DNA from: Ypsolopha sequella
Taxonomy: Eukaryota > Arthropoda > Insecta > Lepidoptera > Ypsolophidae
Assembly: GCA_934047225.1 (NCBI GenBank)
Contig: OW203992.1
Location: 14,993,501 to 15,057,500 of the forward strand
DNA length: 64,000 nucleotides
Direction of reading: 5' to 3'
Shown here piece after piece: positions 55,140-64,000 of this stretch (positions are counted from its first letter, which is position 1; every line of letters begins with the position of its first letter). The notes beneath the pieces are model-generated. The model was not told where the DNA came from and searched no databases. It saw only the letters and a list, made by a program, of their open reading frames with translations. A program made the position numbers and the translations under genes.

Positions 55140-55408
55140 TCTCTCGACCTCAGTGCCAGAGGGTGATTTGTTTTTTGACAGATTGATGAATTTAATGCGA
55201 GAGTGCTTAAGGTTTTGTGAGAAAGAGGCTTCTCTGACTATGTCCCTACATTTAAACTATTAGATTAATTATTTTGTATTGCCATATGACGAATTTTAAT
55301 GTTATGTGTAAACTATATGTTTGTGAATGTTTTTATTTGTATTTGTAAAACTTAATTATACAGTGCAATGGATGTCTGTAATGCTGTATAAATAATAAAT
55401 AAATGTAG
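55140..55408 (+). repeat. Possible LINE 3' end
   Basis: A short frame (EGDLFFDRLMNLMRECLRF) is followed by AT-rich sequence ending 'gctgtataaataataaataa' then 'atg', a 3'-end pattern common in CR1/Jockey-type LINEs. The protein piece itself is not recognised. Confidence 0.3.
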
Positions 55409-55429
55409 CAGGCAAATAGTAAATCGTCA

Positions 55430-55632
55430 GTTTTTCAATTTGCCATTCGGGAACAAGTACATATTGGGAGCCGAACGAAGCGGAGCGGAGCAAATTATAT
55501 ACCGAGGCAAATTATAAAATGCCGAATTCTACTATTTGACGAAGATTCATCAATTAGCATATAGCGAGCGTCTAGAAACTGACGACGCCGTTTGTAAACG
55601 GCGGAATTTTACTATTTGCCTGCAACATAATT
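55430..55632 (+). repeat. Purine-rich 'gaacgaagcggagcggagca' dispersed repeat
   Basis: 'gggagccgaacgaagcggag', 'gcaaattataaaatgccgaa' and 'ttctactatttg' are shared in part with 33590-33660 and 47690-47750. Confidence 0.5.
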
Positions 55633-55913
55633 ATGTATGTATAATATCGTGCCTGTATACATATCACAAGGAAGCTGAGCAGTGAACATTTTCATGAAAC
55701 AAGCCGGAGCATAAGTGATTGAGGGATTAGTTACACCATTAGCACAGGTGGAGCAGCGGAATAAAGGCTTAATTCAAGTAGAATATGTATGACATGTATC
55801 CCCAAAGGGTCGTAGAAGTATTACGAGTGGCAAGTTGACAACCGGTTGCTTACTAATTCGTACGTGGAGTACAATATGCGTCCTATAAGAATAACCCGCG
55901 GCCACAACCTTAA

Positions 55914-56326
55914 GGCGATACCAAAAAAAAATATATGGGTTTTTTTAGAATCCATTTACTCCACTATAATGTCATCTACGTATTTCGTTTTTGGGTAAAT
56001 GTTTATTGAGTATTTGATTAAGATTCTCACTGAAGGAAAACGCGATTGGATGAAATTTTCTCGATAGAATTTAATTTCGAAAAGACCTCTAAATTTTTAT
56101 ATTTTTTCCTGTAATTCTGAAATCCTAACTAATTTCATTGTGAAATTGCATTCAAAATATGGATATTTTGTATTTGTAAAGTCTCCTTGAAAATCTTTTT
56201 GACAAAATAGCTTAGTATGTACATTTTATATTGATAAAAAACCGACTTCTTGCTACTTTTCCACGAATCCGTCCCACTCGCACTGAGGGTTTTTTCGCAT
56301 ATGGAGTAAAAGGGACGCTAAATTTT
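55914..56326 (-). mobile_element. TTAA-type MITE, family 2, copy G
   Basis: The left boundary 'TTAAggcgatacc' (TTAA at 55910-55913) is intact. The right end is lost after 'agtaaaagggacgctaaatt'. It shares 'ccacgaatccgtcccactcg' and 'gggttttttcgcatatggag' with copies E and F. Confidence 0.7.
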
Positions 56327-56923
56327 TTATTAGATGTATTCCATACATTTAAAATATTATTTATTCCTCACTCCTATATTTTTTATTTTATTCAAGTGTA
56401 TTTTTTTATTAAAGTACGGAAATATGTATTAAGGTGGCTCCGTCAGAATAATTAGCAACTCGGTTCGTGGTGGTTGGAATTTCGAACAAAATCATATTAA
56501 AATAAAGTCCTTATCAGCTCGCACTGCAACATGGCTGTTACGTCAGTCGCTGCGGCTGACAAGTGCGAAAATAGTGTGTTTTTAATTTATTTTATCCAAA
56601 ATAAAATTAATTTCCAAGAACTGAGAAAACCAAATCAATTTATATTTATTTTGTCAAGAAGTTTATAAATTTTCATACTGTTTCGATAAAAACTGCAGCA
56701 GTTATGTTGTTACAAGTGAACAAAAAATCGAGAAATAAGGGTAAACTTAGAATTTTCTTGCTTCGATTTTGTATGTTATAATGAAATTCAGGAAAAACCA
56801 CATCACTATTTGTATCATGTAGATTACTATGTATTTTTCTTCTATTAAAAAATGCTGTAGTTACCGTAAAAAATGGTTACAAAGTTACTTATTTCAAGGT
56901 CGTTGGCGTTGTTAGAAACCTTA
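56327..56923. other. No recognised features
   Basis: AT-rich. No copy or frame that can be supported. Confidence 0.35.
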
Positions 56924-57170
56924 AGAGAAGCTGTTGATTCTACAGGCTTTTACCATTTGAATTTCGTACATAGGTGTATCGGATGTTCATGTCGTGAAAT
57001 TTCGTATTTTTTTATTTATATACGATACTGTAAAAGTTCAAATATGTAGTAGTAAATCTTAGATGCGACTTGCTAATCTTTAGACATGCCGACATAAGTT
57101 GCTAAAAGTATGGATTGATCAAAGAGAAGCTGTTGAGTCTACAGGCTTTTACCATTTGAATTTCGTACAT
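56924..57170 (+). repeat. 48-bp direct repeat, copies 199 bp apart
   Basis: 'agagaagctgttgattctac' then 'aggcttttaccatttgaatt' and 'tcgtacat' at 56924-56971 recurs at 57123-57170 with one visible difference (gattct/gagtct). The spacer is not self-similar. Confidence 0.85.
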
Positions 57171-57270
57171 GCGAAGATTAACAAACGACGATTGGTATAA
57201 GTAGATTAGGAATAAAAATTCGATAAAGCTTAAGTGAAGCTTCGCTTGTCGCAACACCTACTTGAACGTG

Positions 57271-57625
57271 TTTTTAGGGTTCCGTACCCGAAGGGTACCA
57301 AAAGTACCGTAGTGTACTAAAATTACTAAGCCTCCGCTGTCTGTTTGTCTGTCTATCCGTCCGGCTGTCGAAGGGGCCTACAGCTTTAGTCGTTATAAGC
57401 AACCATTTAAAATTTTCACAGTATACGCCAGACTAAAACATTTTTGATAAAAAAATATGAAACCCCAGGGGCATCCCCATACAAAAAAACTCAAAAAAGT
57501 AGCATTTTTGAAAGTTATCCCCCTTATCTTCGAAACAAGACTACCAAAAAATATGAAAAAAGTCCTAGTAATAGGTAATTATATAAACATTAAAGAAAAA
57601 TTACAGGGGACTCTGTGGTAAAACA
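57271..57625 (-). repeat. 'agggttccgtacccgaaggg' dispersed repeat, third subfamily
   Basis: 'agggttccgtacccgaaggg' then 'taccaaaagtaccgtagtgt' and 'ctgtctgtttgtctgtctat' form a string I recall from lepidopteran repeats related to the 'ggccaagtgcgagtc' family. The distal end is missing. Confidence 0.6.
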
Positions 57626-58099
57626 TAATAATTCGAAATTATCGATTAATAAATTCGAACTTTTTACCATCATCACATGGAAAATCTTGAGTTTTACCAG
57701 AAAATCTTAGGATTTACCATAGTTTCTACATACAATTATTTCAGAATACATAGTATTTGCGCCTTTTCGAGTAGAAACCTCGGTCATAAAGTCTGAACGC
57801 ATCAAACGCATGGCCCTATTTCTAGAAGCATTCTTCATACATCTAAACTAAGCAAGTTTAGTGTTTTTCTCAAACATGTTCGGCAATGAGCCGCTTTCAT
57901 TTTGAAAAACGTACACGGGAAGAGCCTCATTTTTGCCCCAGGGGAAAAAGAAATGTATGAAAATCAGTTTTTTTATTTAAGTTATTATGTAATTGTAATC
58001 TTTTAATGAATATTTTAAATATAAATAATATAATAATAGGTTATGATTTAAATAATAGTTTAATATAATATAAATAATAGGTCCTTACATATGGAATTG
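57626..58099. other. No recognised features
   Basis: Contains a short run of 'aataatataaataat' repeats at about 58020-58080. No copy elsewhere. Confidence 0.35.
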
Positions 58100-58518
58100 C
58101 CGACATTTTCTTACAGATTCATGAGTTCATAATTCCTGTAATTAAATAGGTATTTCAATTATATGTTTTTGTTTGAAAGTTGATTTCAAGGTTTTACATT
58201 TACGTATTAAACTTTGTTTTTATTTTCAGTTTGATCATAAAAATTAAATGTTCAAAAAGAGTTCGTCCTAAATGCCATCCCCTCCTATGACGAATCGGAC
58301 ATTATGTGTCAGAACCGATAAGATTCGTAATATTTTTTTACAGCTGACACTTTTCAAAAATTAAATTAATGTTGCTGTTAGCTTAATGTTGTCTTATTCA
58401 TACACATAAGAAATTACATAATATGGATTTGTCATTCCAAAAAACATTCAAAAACGTTAGTACTGAAAATGGAGTTTCCTTAAATTCTCTATAGAAAACG
58501 GCAATTTCATATGTAAAG
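58100..58518 (+). repeat. Dispersed repeat shared with 16045-16680
   Basis: Collinear with 16045-16680. Between 'aatgccatcccctcctatga' and the shared 'ataagattcgtaatat' this copy has about 30 bp ('cgaatcggacattatgtgtc') not in the other. Confidence 0.75.
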
Positions 58519-59218
58519 GCCTAATATTTTGTAACAAATACGGAGAATCGATCCTTAATTAGTAAATGTCTGTGAAACTAACACAGACTCGACTAAAAGG
58601 CAACCAAACAAGCTTCTTATTTAAACATAAGTTGCTTGGTAGCTAAGACATGATTTCGACATTCGATATTCGGTATTTCTTTCGCCAATCATTTAATTTA
58701 CTTTGTTCATTATTAGAGTGCATTACAATATTCAAATCAATCAGAAACAAATTTAAAAGCACAAATATTTTGAAAAAATTCCTCGGGCCAGGAAGCAAAG
58801 CGATGGAATCCGCAATAAAACATGTAATTTTATTTTGTCCATTTTAAAATGACTTCCTTGGCTTTACGATTTGCCATTTAAACATTTGAATGATCACACA
58901 TGTCCAAAGTGTAACAAATAAAACATCGTAAAGCAAAATATTCATTATTTTATTACGTCGTCAACGTGAAACGTGTGTAGTACATAACGGTAACAGTAAA
59001 CTATGGAGTTATAACAGTCATAACTACTCATAACTTTATTATTACGAACCCTTGCCTGCTGCTTTACGTTATTTTTGTGCTCTGTTGTGATTTTTTGTGT
59101 TATTGTGTTGTTATCCGACTTAGACATACGATTAGGTAAGTTTACAACTATACCAATTTGAATTACAAATTGATCATACATCTTGCCAAAATATGCTGAA
59201 ATGCATCAGTTTTTATTA
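58519..59218. other. No recognised features
   Basis: Frames of 65 and 78 codons show no domain. AT-rich, with no copy in the window. Confidence 0.35.
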
Positions 59219-59476
59219 TACAAGGTGACTTTTCGATCATCGTCCAAATTCATACTGGAGGCTTGATAAATGATCAGTATCTTGGATCAGTGACAATTTT
59301 TGTGATATGAAATTTCGGCTTCCCATATAAATTCAGTTCCAGCCCCGAGTGAATCACTATGGGGAGTCGAAATTTCATTTTACGAATTTCACCAAAATTG
59401 TTATTGATCCATGATACTGATCACTTACCAAGCCACCAGTATGAATTTGGACGATGATCAAAAAGTCACCTTGTAT
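59219..59476. mobile_element. TA-type foldback MITE 'tacaaggtgacttttcgatc', copy C
   Basis: The ends 'tacaaggtgacttttcgatc' and 'gatcaaaaagtcaccttgta' are inverted, with inner arms as in copies A and B. TA flanks. It ends 16 bp before a SINE. Confidence 0.85.
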
Positions 59477-59492
59477 ATAGGTATAGGTATAG

Positions 59493-59630
59493 CAGCGGTA
59501 GCTCAGAGGTAGAATGCTGGCCTCTCAATCTTGAGATACAGGTTCGATCCCCAGTCGGGCATGCAGCAATGAGTTTTTCGGAATTTATGTGTTATTTGTG
59601 CATAGTATTTTTTCTTACTTACCACTTGCT
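59493..59630 (+). mobile_element. tRNA-derived SINE, copy 1
   Basis: The head 'gcagcggtagctcagaggta' contains a polymerase III A box, and 'ggttcgatcccc' is a good B box 40-45 nt further on. The anticodon arm ('cctctcaatcttgagat') does not form a normal 7-nt loop, so this is not a working tRNA gene. The body continues 'gagtttttcggaatttatgt' as in copy 2. It resembles Metulj-type lepidopteran SINEs as I recall them. The 3' part is replaced by a hairpin. Confidence 0.8.
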
Positions 59631-59633
59631 ATA

Positions 59634-59699
59634 TTGCCATCGCAAAGTTTCCATTGGTTTCTGTAAATTAGAATTTCAATGGAAACTTTGCGATGGCAA
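59634..59699. repeat. 66-bp hairpin with perfect 23-bp arms
   Basis: 'ttgccatcgcaaagtttcca' then 'ttg' (59634-59656) and its exact complement (59677-59699) are separated by 20 nt. It directly follows the SINE body, where copy 2 of the SINE continues with 'gaccggtgaaggagaac'. Confidence 0.85.
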
Positions 59700-59802
59700 C
59701 ATACACAATACATAGGTAATAAGATTTTGTTGAATAACTATTGAGTGAAATTTAAGAGTCCAGTTTCGATTAATTAGAAAAAGGCGGGTTTTTCTCTCTT
59801 AA

Positions 59803-60338
59803 GGGTCCGTTTCGCCAAACATGCTCTCGCGTTTGGAGAATTTAGCATATTAAAACAAAATATTTTTAACAAATAAAATTTGTGTAGGTAGTTAAGGGGT
59901 TGAACTACATTATAATTTTTCAGATTTGACACAAGCATCACAATCTTTGAGAAAAAAAATCGGAAAGATCAGTAAAATCACGGAAAACGTAATTTGGCTT
60001 TGGAACTAGTATGATCAGTCTACTGATCTAACTACAAAACTAAAATATTTTTTTATAGACCAAAGAAATGAAAGTAGCCTTTACAGATTTTTATTATTTT
60101 TTATTTCCTTTCGTTATTTTAGAAGAAATACTCAAACATTCTACATTTTTTCTGTTTGCAACGCTAAATTACATTTTATTGATTTTTTTCCCGATGCTTG
60201 TTATACTTGTGTGAAATCTGAAAAATTGTAATGTAGTTCAACTCCTTAACTACCTACACAAATTTTATTTGTTAAAAATATTTTGTTTTAATATGCTAAA
60301 TTGTCCAAACGCGAGAGCATGTTTGGCGAAACGGACCC
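59803..60338. mobile_element. TTAA-flanked element with arms of about 135 bp
   Basis: TTAA at 59799-59802 and 60339-60342. The ends 'gggtccgtttcgccaaacat' and 'atgtttggcgaaacggaccc' are inverted, and the arms run about 135 bp with only a few mismatches. The centre is AT-rich and non-coding. The TTAA duplication suggests mobilisation by a piggyBac-type enzyme. Confidence 0.85.
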
Positions 60339-60404
60339 TTAATATTGGGAACTCTCGCGTTAGATATTACTTACTCTGCCCTGAAATATAAGAACTGTAG
60401 ACTG

Positions 60405-60520
60405 ATAGATGTGGGTGGAAGAAGTGAAAAAGGTGTGTCAGAACCGTAGCAAATGGAAATATGTAGATTCTGCCTACCCCTCTGGGAGACAGGCGTGAGT
60501 ATATGTATGTATGTAGACTC
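60405..60520 (+). pseudogene. LINE 3' end with C-terminal peptide and (GTAT)n tail
   Basis: The frame reads EEVKKVCQNRSKWKYVDSAY then PSGRQA and a stop, and is followed by 'tatatgtatgtatgtag'. I recall this 'cctacccctctgggagacag' then 'gcgtga' plus tetranucleotide tail as a standard lepidopteran LINE 3' end. The rest of the LINE is absent. Confidence 0.65.
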
Positions 60521-60744
60521 TATCAGCTTCTTAATTATCTTTTTTGAGCAGGTTTTTCCAACTTTACAAAAAGTATCAATTAATCTTGCTTTTTTGGTCT
60601 TCCAACGCCAGTTTTTGGGGTCCTTATAATCTTGATCTTATAAATTCTGTTTTGTTCTTTAAAACATACTACTATTTTAAAATGTCCATAAAATGTGATT
60701 TTATGTCTTTTTGTATGACAACCACCAAATTTTGATGATGAGAA

Positions 60745-60800
60745 AAAATACCGGCCAGGTGCGAGTCGGACTCGCGCACAAAAGGTTCCGGTTTTTATAG
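60745..60800 (+). repeat. Head fragment of the 'ggccaagtgcgagtc' repeat
   Basis: 'ataccggccaggtgcgagtc' then 'ggactcgcgcacaaaaggtt' is the family head with about 55 bp retained. Confidence 0.65.
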
Positions 60801-60837
60801 GTAAAATAAATAAAAATAAATATATAAAATATATGTA

Positions 60838-60890
60838 TATTATTTTTATAATTTCTAAACATCTCATTTAAGAGAAATATCATTATCAGT
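60838..60890 (+). repeat. Short repeat shared with 9838-9892
   Basis: 'ttctaaacatctcatttaag' then 'agaaatatcattatc' matches the 9.8-kb copy. Confidence 0.5.
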
Positions 60891-60927
60891 AACAGTAATT
60901 TTCGGGTGACACTGAAACAGGCGCTGC

Positions 60928-61045
60928 CGTAACTTATTTGACAGGACTAAACTTAATTTAAGCATTCTGTCTGTTTCTTTCTGTATCGAAAGGACAAAGA
61001 CGCGACACTTAAAATAAGGTTAGTCCTGTCAGATAAGTTAAGTTG
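60928..61045. repeat. Hairpin of about 118 bp
   Basis: 'gtaacttatttgacaggact' then 'aaacttaatttaag' pairs with 'cttaaaataaggttagtcct' then 'gtcagataagtta'. About 33-bp arms with a few mismatches and a 45-nt loop. Confidence 0.6.
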
Positions 61046-61190
61046 TGTTACACCGATTCGACACCAATAAATTGGTTTGCTGCAATTTTTTTTTTTTATT
61101 TCCTCACTTTGGTGATGAAAAGTAAAGTGTGCACTTTACATGGGTGTTACTGATCAGTAAATACCCTTGAACTACAAGAAAATAAAAATA

Positions 61191-61409
61191 TAAAGTGACT
61201 TTTGTTTAAGTATATAGCTAAAAAATTCATACTGGAGACTCGGTCAGTGGGGAGGTACGAGGTTCAATAACCCATTTTGTGAAGAACGCAAAACAAAATT
61301 TAAACTTCCTGTTACTAACTATAGGAGAACAAAAAAATTATTTCGTATTCAGCAAAAAAGGTAATTGAACCTTGGTCTTGACCACTTAAAAACAAAAGTC
61401 ATCTTATAT
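61191..61409. mobile_element. Foldback MITE, divergent member of the 'catactggagactcggtaag' group
   Basis: 'aattcatactggagactcgg' then 'ggttcaataacccattttgt' on the left mirrors 'aaggtaattgaaccttggtc' on the right. The outer ends 'aaagtgacttttg' and 'aaaagtcatctta' are roughly inverted. Confidence 0.6.
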
Positions 61410-61724
61410 TTAAAATTGACTTGTAAATACAAAATATTATTGAAATCGATCTGCGTATTTATTTCCGTTTAGGTACGTTTACAATACGTATAGATAGCCT
61501 CGAAGCGAGTATAGTTTTGATGAACTTACTTTGTTTTCAAACCCGTCCTTCAATGGCGCATGGGTTTGTAACTTTTAGGAAAATTTTTCCTCTATGGTTT
61601 GTAATAAACACACGCCACAAATCCGTGTCCGTTTTAGGGCAATTTTGGCGAAGAGCGATAAATTAAACATGGAACATCGATTCTATAGTCTGACGCAGCG
61701 TCTTACGTGAGCGATCGCGATCTG

Positions 61725-61886
61725 GGGCTCTACCGCGTAATTCTCATTTGTATCAACTTCAAGCAAATGCATGCGTAATTCAACGCGTGCAAAAGAGATG
61801 GCATGTTAGGCGGGCGTCGTCGCACGCACGTCAAATTTCAATCTCAATTTGATGTTGATGAAAATGAGAATTACGCGGTAGACCCA
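61725..61886. mobile_element. Palindromic MITE of about 162 bp, second copy
   Basis: The ends 'gggctctaccgcgtaattct' and 'gagaattacgcggtagaccc' are inverted. It is the reverse of 35225-35385 and contains the shared 'taggcgggcgtcgtcgcacg' centre. Confidence 0.8.
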
Positions 61887-62174
61887 CTGGTTCCTTAGAA
61901 CAAGATGTGAAATACGCACAAACGCGCTTGTGAGTGTCCAATATGCATGCATTAGCAGCTGGTTGTAAAATTTGAAAAATCTTGTAGATCTCGGTGGACA
62001 AACTGGCCCGAGTTATTCGAGCCCCGCGCGCTTGTGATTTATTTTTCTCAGAGAATTATTTCTAATTGATACTTTTCTACCTTTCTACCTTTTCTACACT
62101 TATAACATTTTTTAATGCAAGTGCTCGTAAAGGTTCGTAAAGTCAATTTTACCACACTCATGTTCAATTTTTAT
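61887..62174. other. Unrecognised, with a fragment of the 3612 repeat
   Basis: 'aatgcaagtgctcgtaaagg' at about 62115-62136 matches the start of the 3612/16697 family. The rest has no copy. Confidence 0.35.
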
Positions 62175-62655
62175 TTTTAGGGTTCCGTAGTACCTAAAAT
62201 GTACAAAAGGAATCTATATGGTGAGACTCCGTTGTCCGCCCGTCCGTATGTCACAGCCTCATAACTTTAGCATCGTTAAAGAGAAAGACGTGAAATTTGG
62301 CACTCAAATAGCATTAGTTTGCTCACATATCACGGTATGAAAAAGAAATGAAAAATTTGAAATTGTTAGCGATAAAAATAAAAAAAAATCGTCCTAAAAA
62401 TACAATATGGGTATCAAATTGTAGATATTAAAAAGTTACTTGTAGAAATATATACTTATACTATATTTACTGGCGTTGGTTTCGAGAAATCTTAAAAAAA
62501 TATATAAAGATATGTATGTCCCTCCCGTATTTCTGAAACTGGTAGACCGAAAAATATGAAAAGATCGTAACTGGTCAATTACAGGAAAACTAAAGAGATT
62601 AAAAAAAAAGTTGAGCCAAATGAGAAATATAAAAAAAGAAGTAAGATAAAACTTA
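62175..62655 (-). repeat. 'accggccaagtgcgagtc' dispersed repeat, reversed, truncated
   Basis: It starts 'tttttagggttccgtagtac' and continues 'gtatgtcacagcctcataac' and 'tacaatatgggtatcaaatt' as in 18280-18857, but ends at about 62655 without the 'gcacttggccgg' end. Confidence 0.75.
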
Positions 62656-63126
62656 CGACACTCCCCTTGATAATGCCGAAATTGTATCGGTGAAACGGTT
62701 GCCATCTGGGTTGGCATATAGTCAACAACAATCACACGTGAGTGTTCAAGCCGTATGTAATAATAATTTACTTTATTATTATTACAGATTATAGATTTGC
62801 TAGGCAATGTTTCCGTGTCACGTTAAATTTCCCTCGCATTAGTTGAACAACCTCTCGAGGATGTTGTGTCGTGTCGCTCTGCCACGGCTGTTGGCTCATG
62901 CATAAATAGGTAAACAAGTGTTTCCTCATACCACCACATGTTTAGTATTCCTGTGATGGCGAGCTTATCGGTAACATTGAAGTGCAAAATTAACATTACT
63001 AGCGTGTCGTGTCGTGCATGATGGTGCTCATTGCCATCCTAACAGTTCCTGGGTTCCCTTTCTACGGGTCTTCGGCATGTGATGAATGAATATCCCTTTA
63101 TAACATTAAAATTACAAGCGAAAAAT
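62656..63126. other. No recognised features
   Basis: The 123-codon frame at 62436-62807 lies mostly in the preceding repeat. Nothing else was recognised. Confidence 0.35.
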
Positions 63127-63331
63127 CAGCGGTAGCTCAGGGGTAGAACGCTGGCCTCTCAATCTTGCGATCCAGGTTCGATCCCCGGTCGGGCATGCGC
63201 CAATGAGTTTTTCGGAATTTACGTGCATATAGCAACGAACTAAAATTTTAGTTCGTTGGCATATAGTAATTGTTCTTACTTACCACTTGCTGACCGGTGA
63301 AGGAGAACGTCTTAAGGAAACCTGCATTCCT
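63127..63331 (+). mobile_element. tRNA-derived SINE, copy 2 (more complete)
   Basis: The head 'cagcggtagctcaggggtag' (A box) and 'ggttcgatccccggtcgggc' (B box) are well kept. The body is 'gagtttttcggaatttacgt', and the 3' part is 'ggtgaaggagaacgtcttaa' then 'ggaaacctgcattcc', which I recall from lepidopteran Metulj-type SINEs. A 26-bp palindrome with an 8-bp duplication interrupts it at 63225-63266. Confidence 0.85.
63233..63258. mobile_element. 26-bp perfect palindrome with exact 8-bp flanking duplication
   Basis: Half-site 'caacgaactaaaa' is followed directly by its complement. GCATATAG flanks it exactly on both sides (63225-63232, 63259-63266). Removing palindrome and one GCATATAG restores a continuous SINE body. 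It is either a minimal transposon reduced to two 13-bp ends or an excision scar. Confidence 0.75.
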
Positions 63332-63604
63332 TAAAAAGCGTGTATTTAGAATAGAAAAGAATAAGTTTGTTTTTACCAAAAAGAACATTACATTTGATCT
63401 TTAACTTAAGTAAAGTTCAGTAACAGTGGTCCCCAAAACTAGATCGAGCCTGAACCGCAGGGGCCTAATAGAATTACATTTGTAATCGTATTGACTTTAG
63501 GTCACTTTAACATATTGTTATGATTACAGTGATTATTTATGTAACAGTTAATAGTATTCGTAATAAGTGTAACGAAACAGAGATTGTTTTTTTAATTATA
63601 CCTA

Positions 63605-63823
63605 TACAACGTGTAACAGAAAGGTGTAACCATATTTGAAGAGCTTATTCAGTCAATGGTATAGAACAACTTTTACTATTGAGCCAACCCTGAAATCTCA
63701 AAAAAAAAACTGCCCTTCCATACATTTCGGCCGAGCGGCATTGCATTTTTCTATGAAACAGTAAAAAAAATTTTCTAGTTTCAGGTTTTGTTCCATGTAA
63801 AAGTTGTTCTATACCATTGACTG
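63605..63823. mobile_element. TA-type foldback MITE 'tacaacgtgtaacagaaagg', copy 3 (right end lost)
   Basis: The left end 'tacaacgtgtaacagaaagg' is identical to copy 2, and the core 'cggcattgcatttttctatg' is present. The right arm stops at 'taccattgactg', where unrelated sequence begins. Confidence 0.8.
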
Positions 63824-64000
63824 CCAACTCTCGGAGGAACCAACCCGGGAGATTTGAAATAATCGGTGGGCAATTGAATGAAAGTCGGTAATATTTGTTA
63901 TTTTTAATTTGCTTTGTTTTGTAGAAGCATCATTCATGTTATATTAGACATGAAAAATTCAAATTTATTTATTTTGTAAAAATCATTTATTTCGCGCGAT
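63824..64000. other. No recognised features
   Basis: AT-rich sequence to the window end. Confidence 0.4.

Noticed and set aside
59493..59563. Possible tRNA gene
   Set aside because: A and B boxes are good, but the anticodon arm does not form a normal 7-nt loop, the sequence continues into a SINE body, and a second copy at 63127 has the same body.
62436..62807. 123-codon frame on the minus strand
   Set aside because: It falls mostly within a dispersed repeat whose other copies do not keep the frame.

Overview
The window reads as AT-rich, non-coding, repeat-dense insect nuclear DNA, most likely from a moth or butterfly. The evidence is the repeat content. There are tRNA-headed SINEs of the kind common in Lepidoptera. 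Dispersed repeats begin with 'accggccaagtgcgagtc' and end near 'acggaaccctaaaa', a pair I recall from many lepidopteran genomes. There are also LINE fragments of lepidopteran type and many small foldback elements. The order-level assignment rests on my memory of these families, not on a search. I could not support any host protein-coding gene, and every convincing reading frame belongs to a mobile element. There is no bacterial-style gene organisation and no CRISPR array.

Layout. 0-13 kb: dispersed repeats, TTAA-flanked MITEs, a 97-bp hairpin and a palindromic MITE. 13.2-14.2 kb: a foldback element almost 1 kb long. 16-22 kb: dispersed repeats, a decayed RTE-type LINE split at a TTAA by another element, and a TA-type foldback MITE. 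25.7-30.4 kb: a DIRS-like tyrosine-recombinase retrotransposon with identical 164-bp inverted terminal repeats and an internal complementary region that is the exact reverse complement of its circle junction; its interior is decayed and carries a 5S rRNA segment and a tandem array. 30.7-36 kb: MITEs, including a hAT-type element with a perfect 8-bp target duplication and a nested pair. 37.5-42.6 kb (minus strand): an almost intact CR1/Jockey-type LINE with ORF1, an unexplained hydrophobic middle frame, and ORF2 broken by one stop codon. 43.2-43.85 kb: a GC-rich inverted-repeat element. 45-64 kb: more MITE copies, a hAT transposase remnant, LINE 3' ends and two SINEs, one holding a 26-bp palindrome flanked by an 8-bp duplication.

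How the parts relate. This is a record of successive insertions. Several boundaries can be checked inside the window because a second, uninterrupted copy or a reconstructable empty site is present: the TTAA insertion in the RTE frame, the nested MITE at 35.2 kb, the LINE fragment inside the LINE 3' UTR, and the hAT duplications. The best candidates for active or recently active elements are the DIRS-like element (identical terminal repeats) and the minus-strand LINE (one stop in about 965 codons). Stretches of 300-500 bases between listed features that are not itemised are AT-rich and show nothing I recognise.
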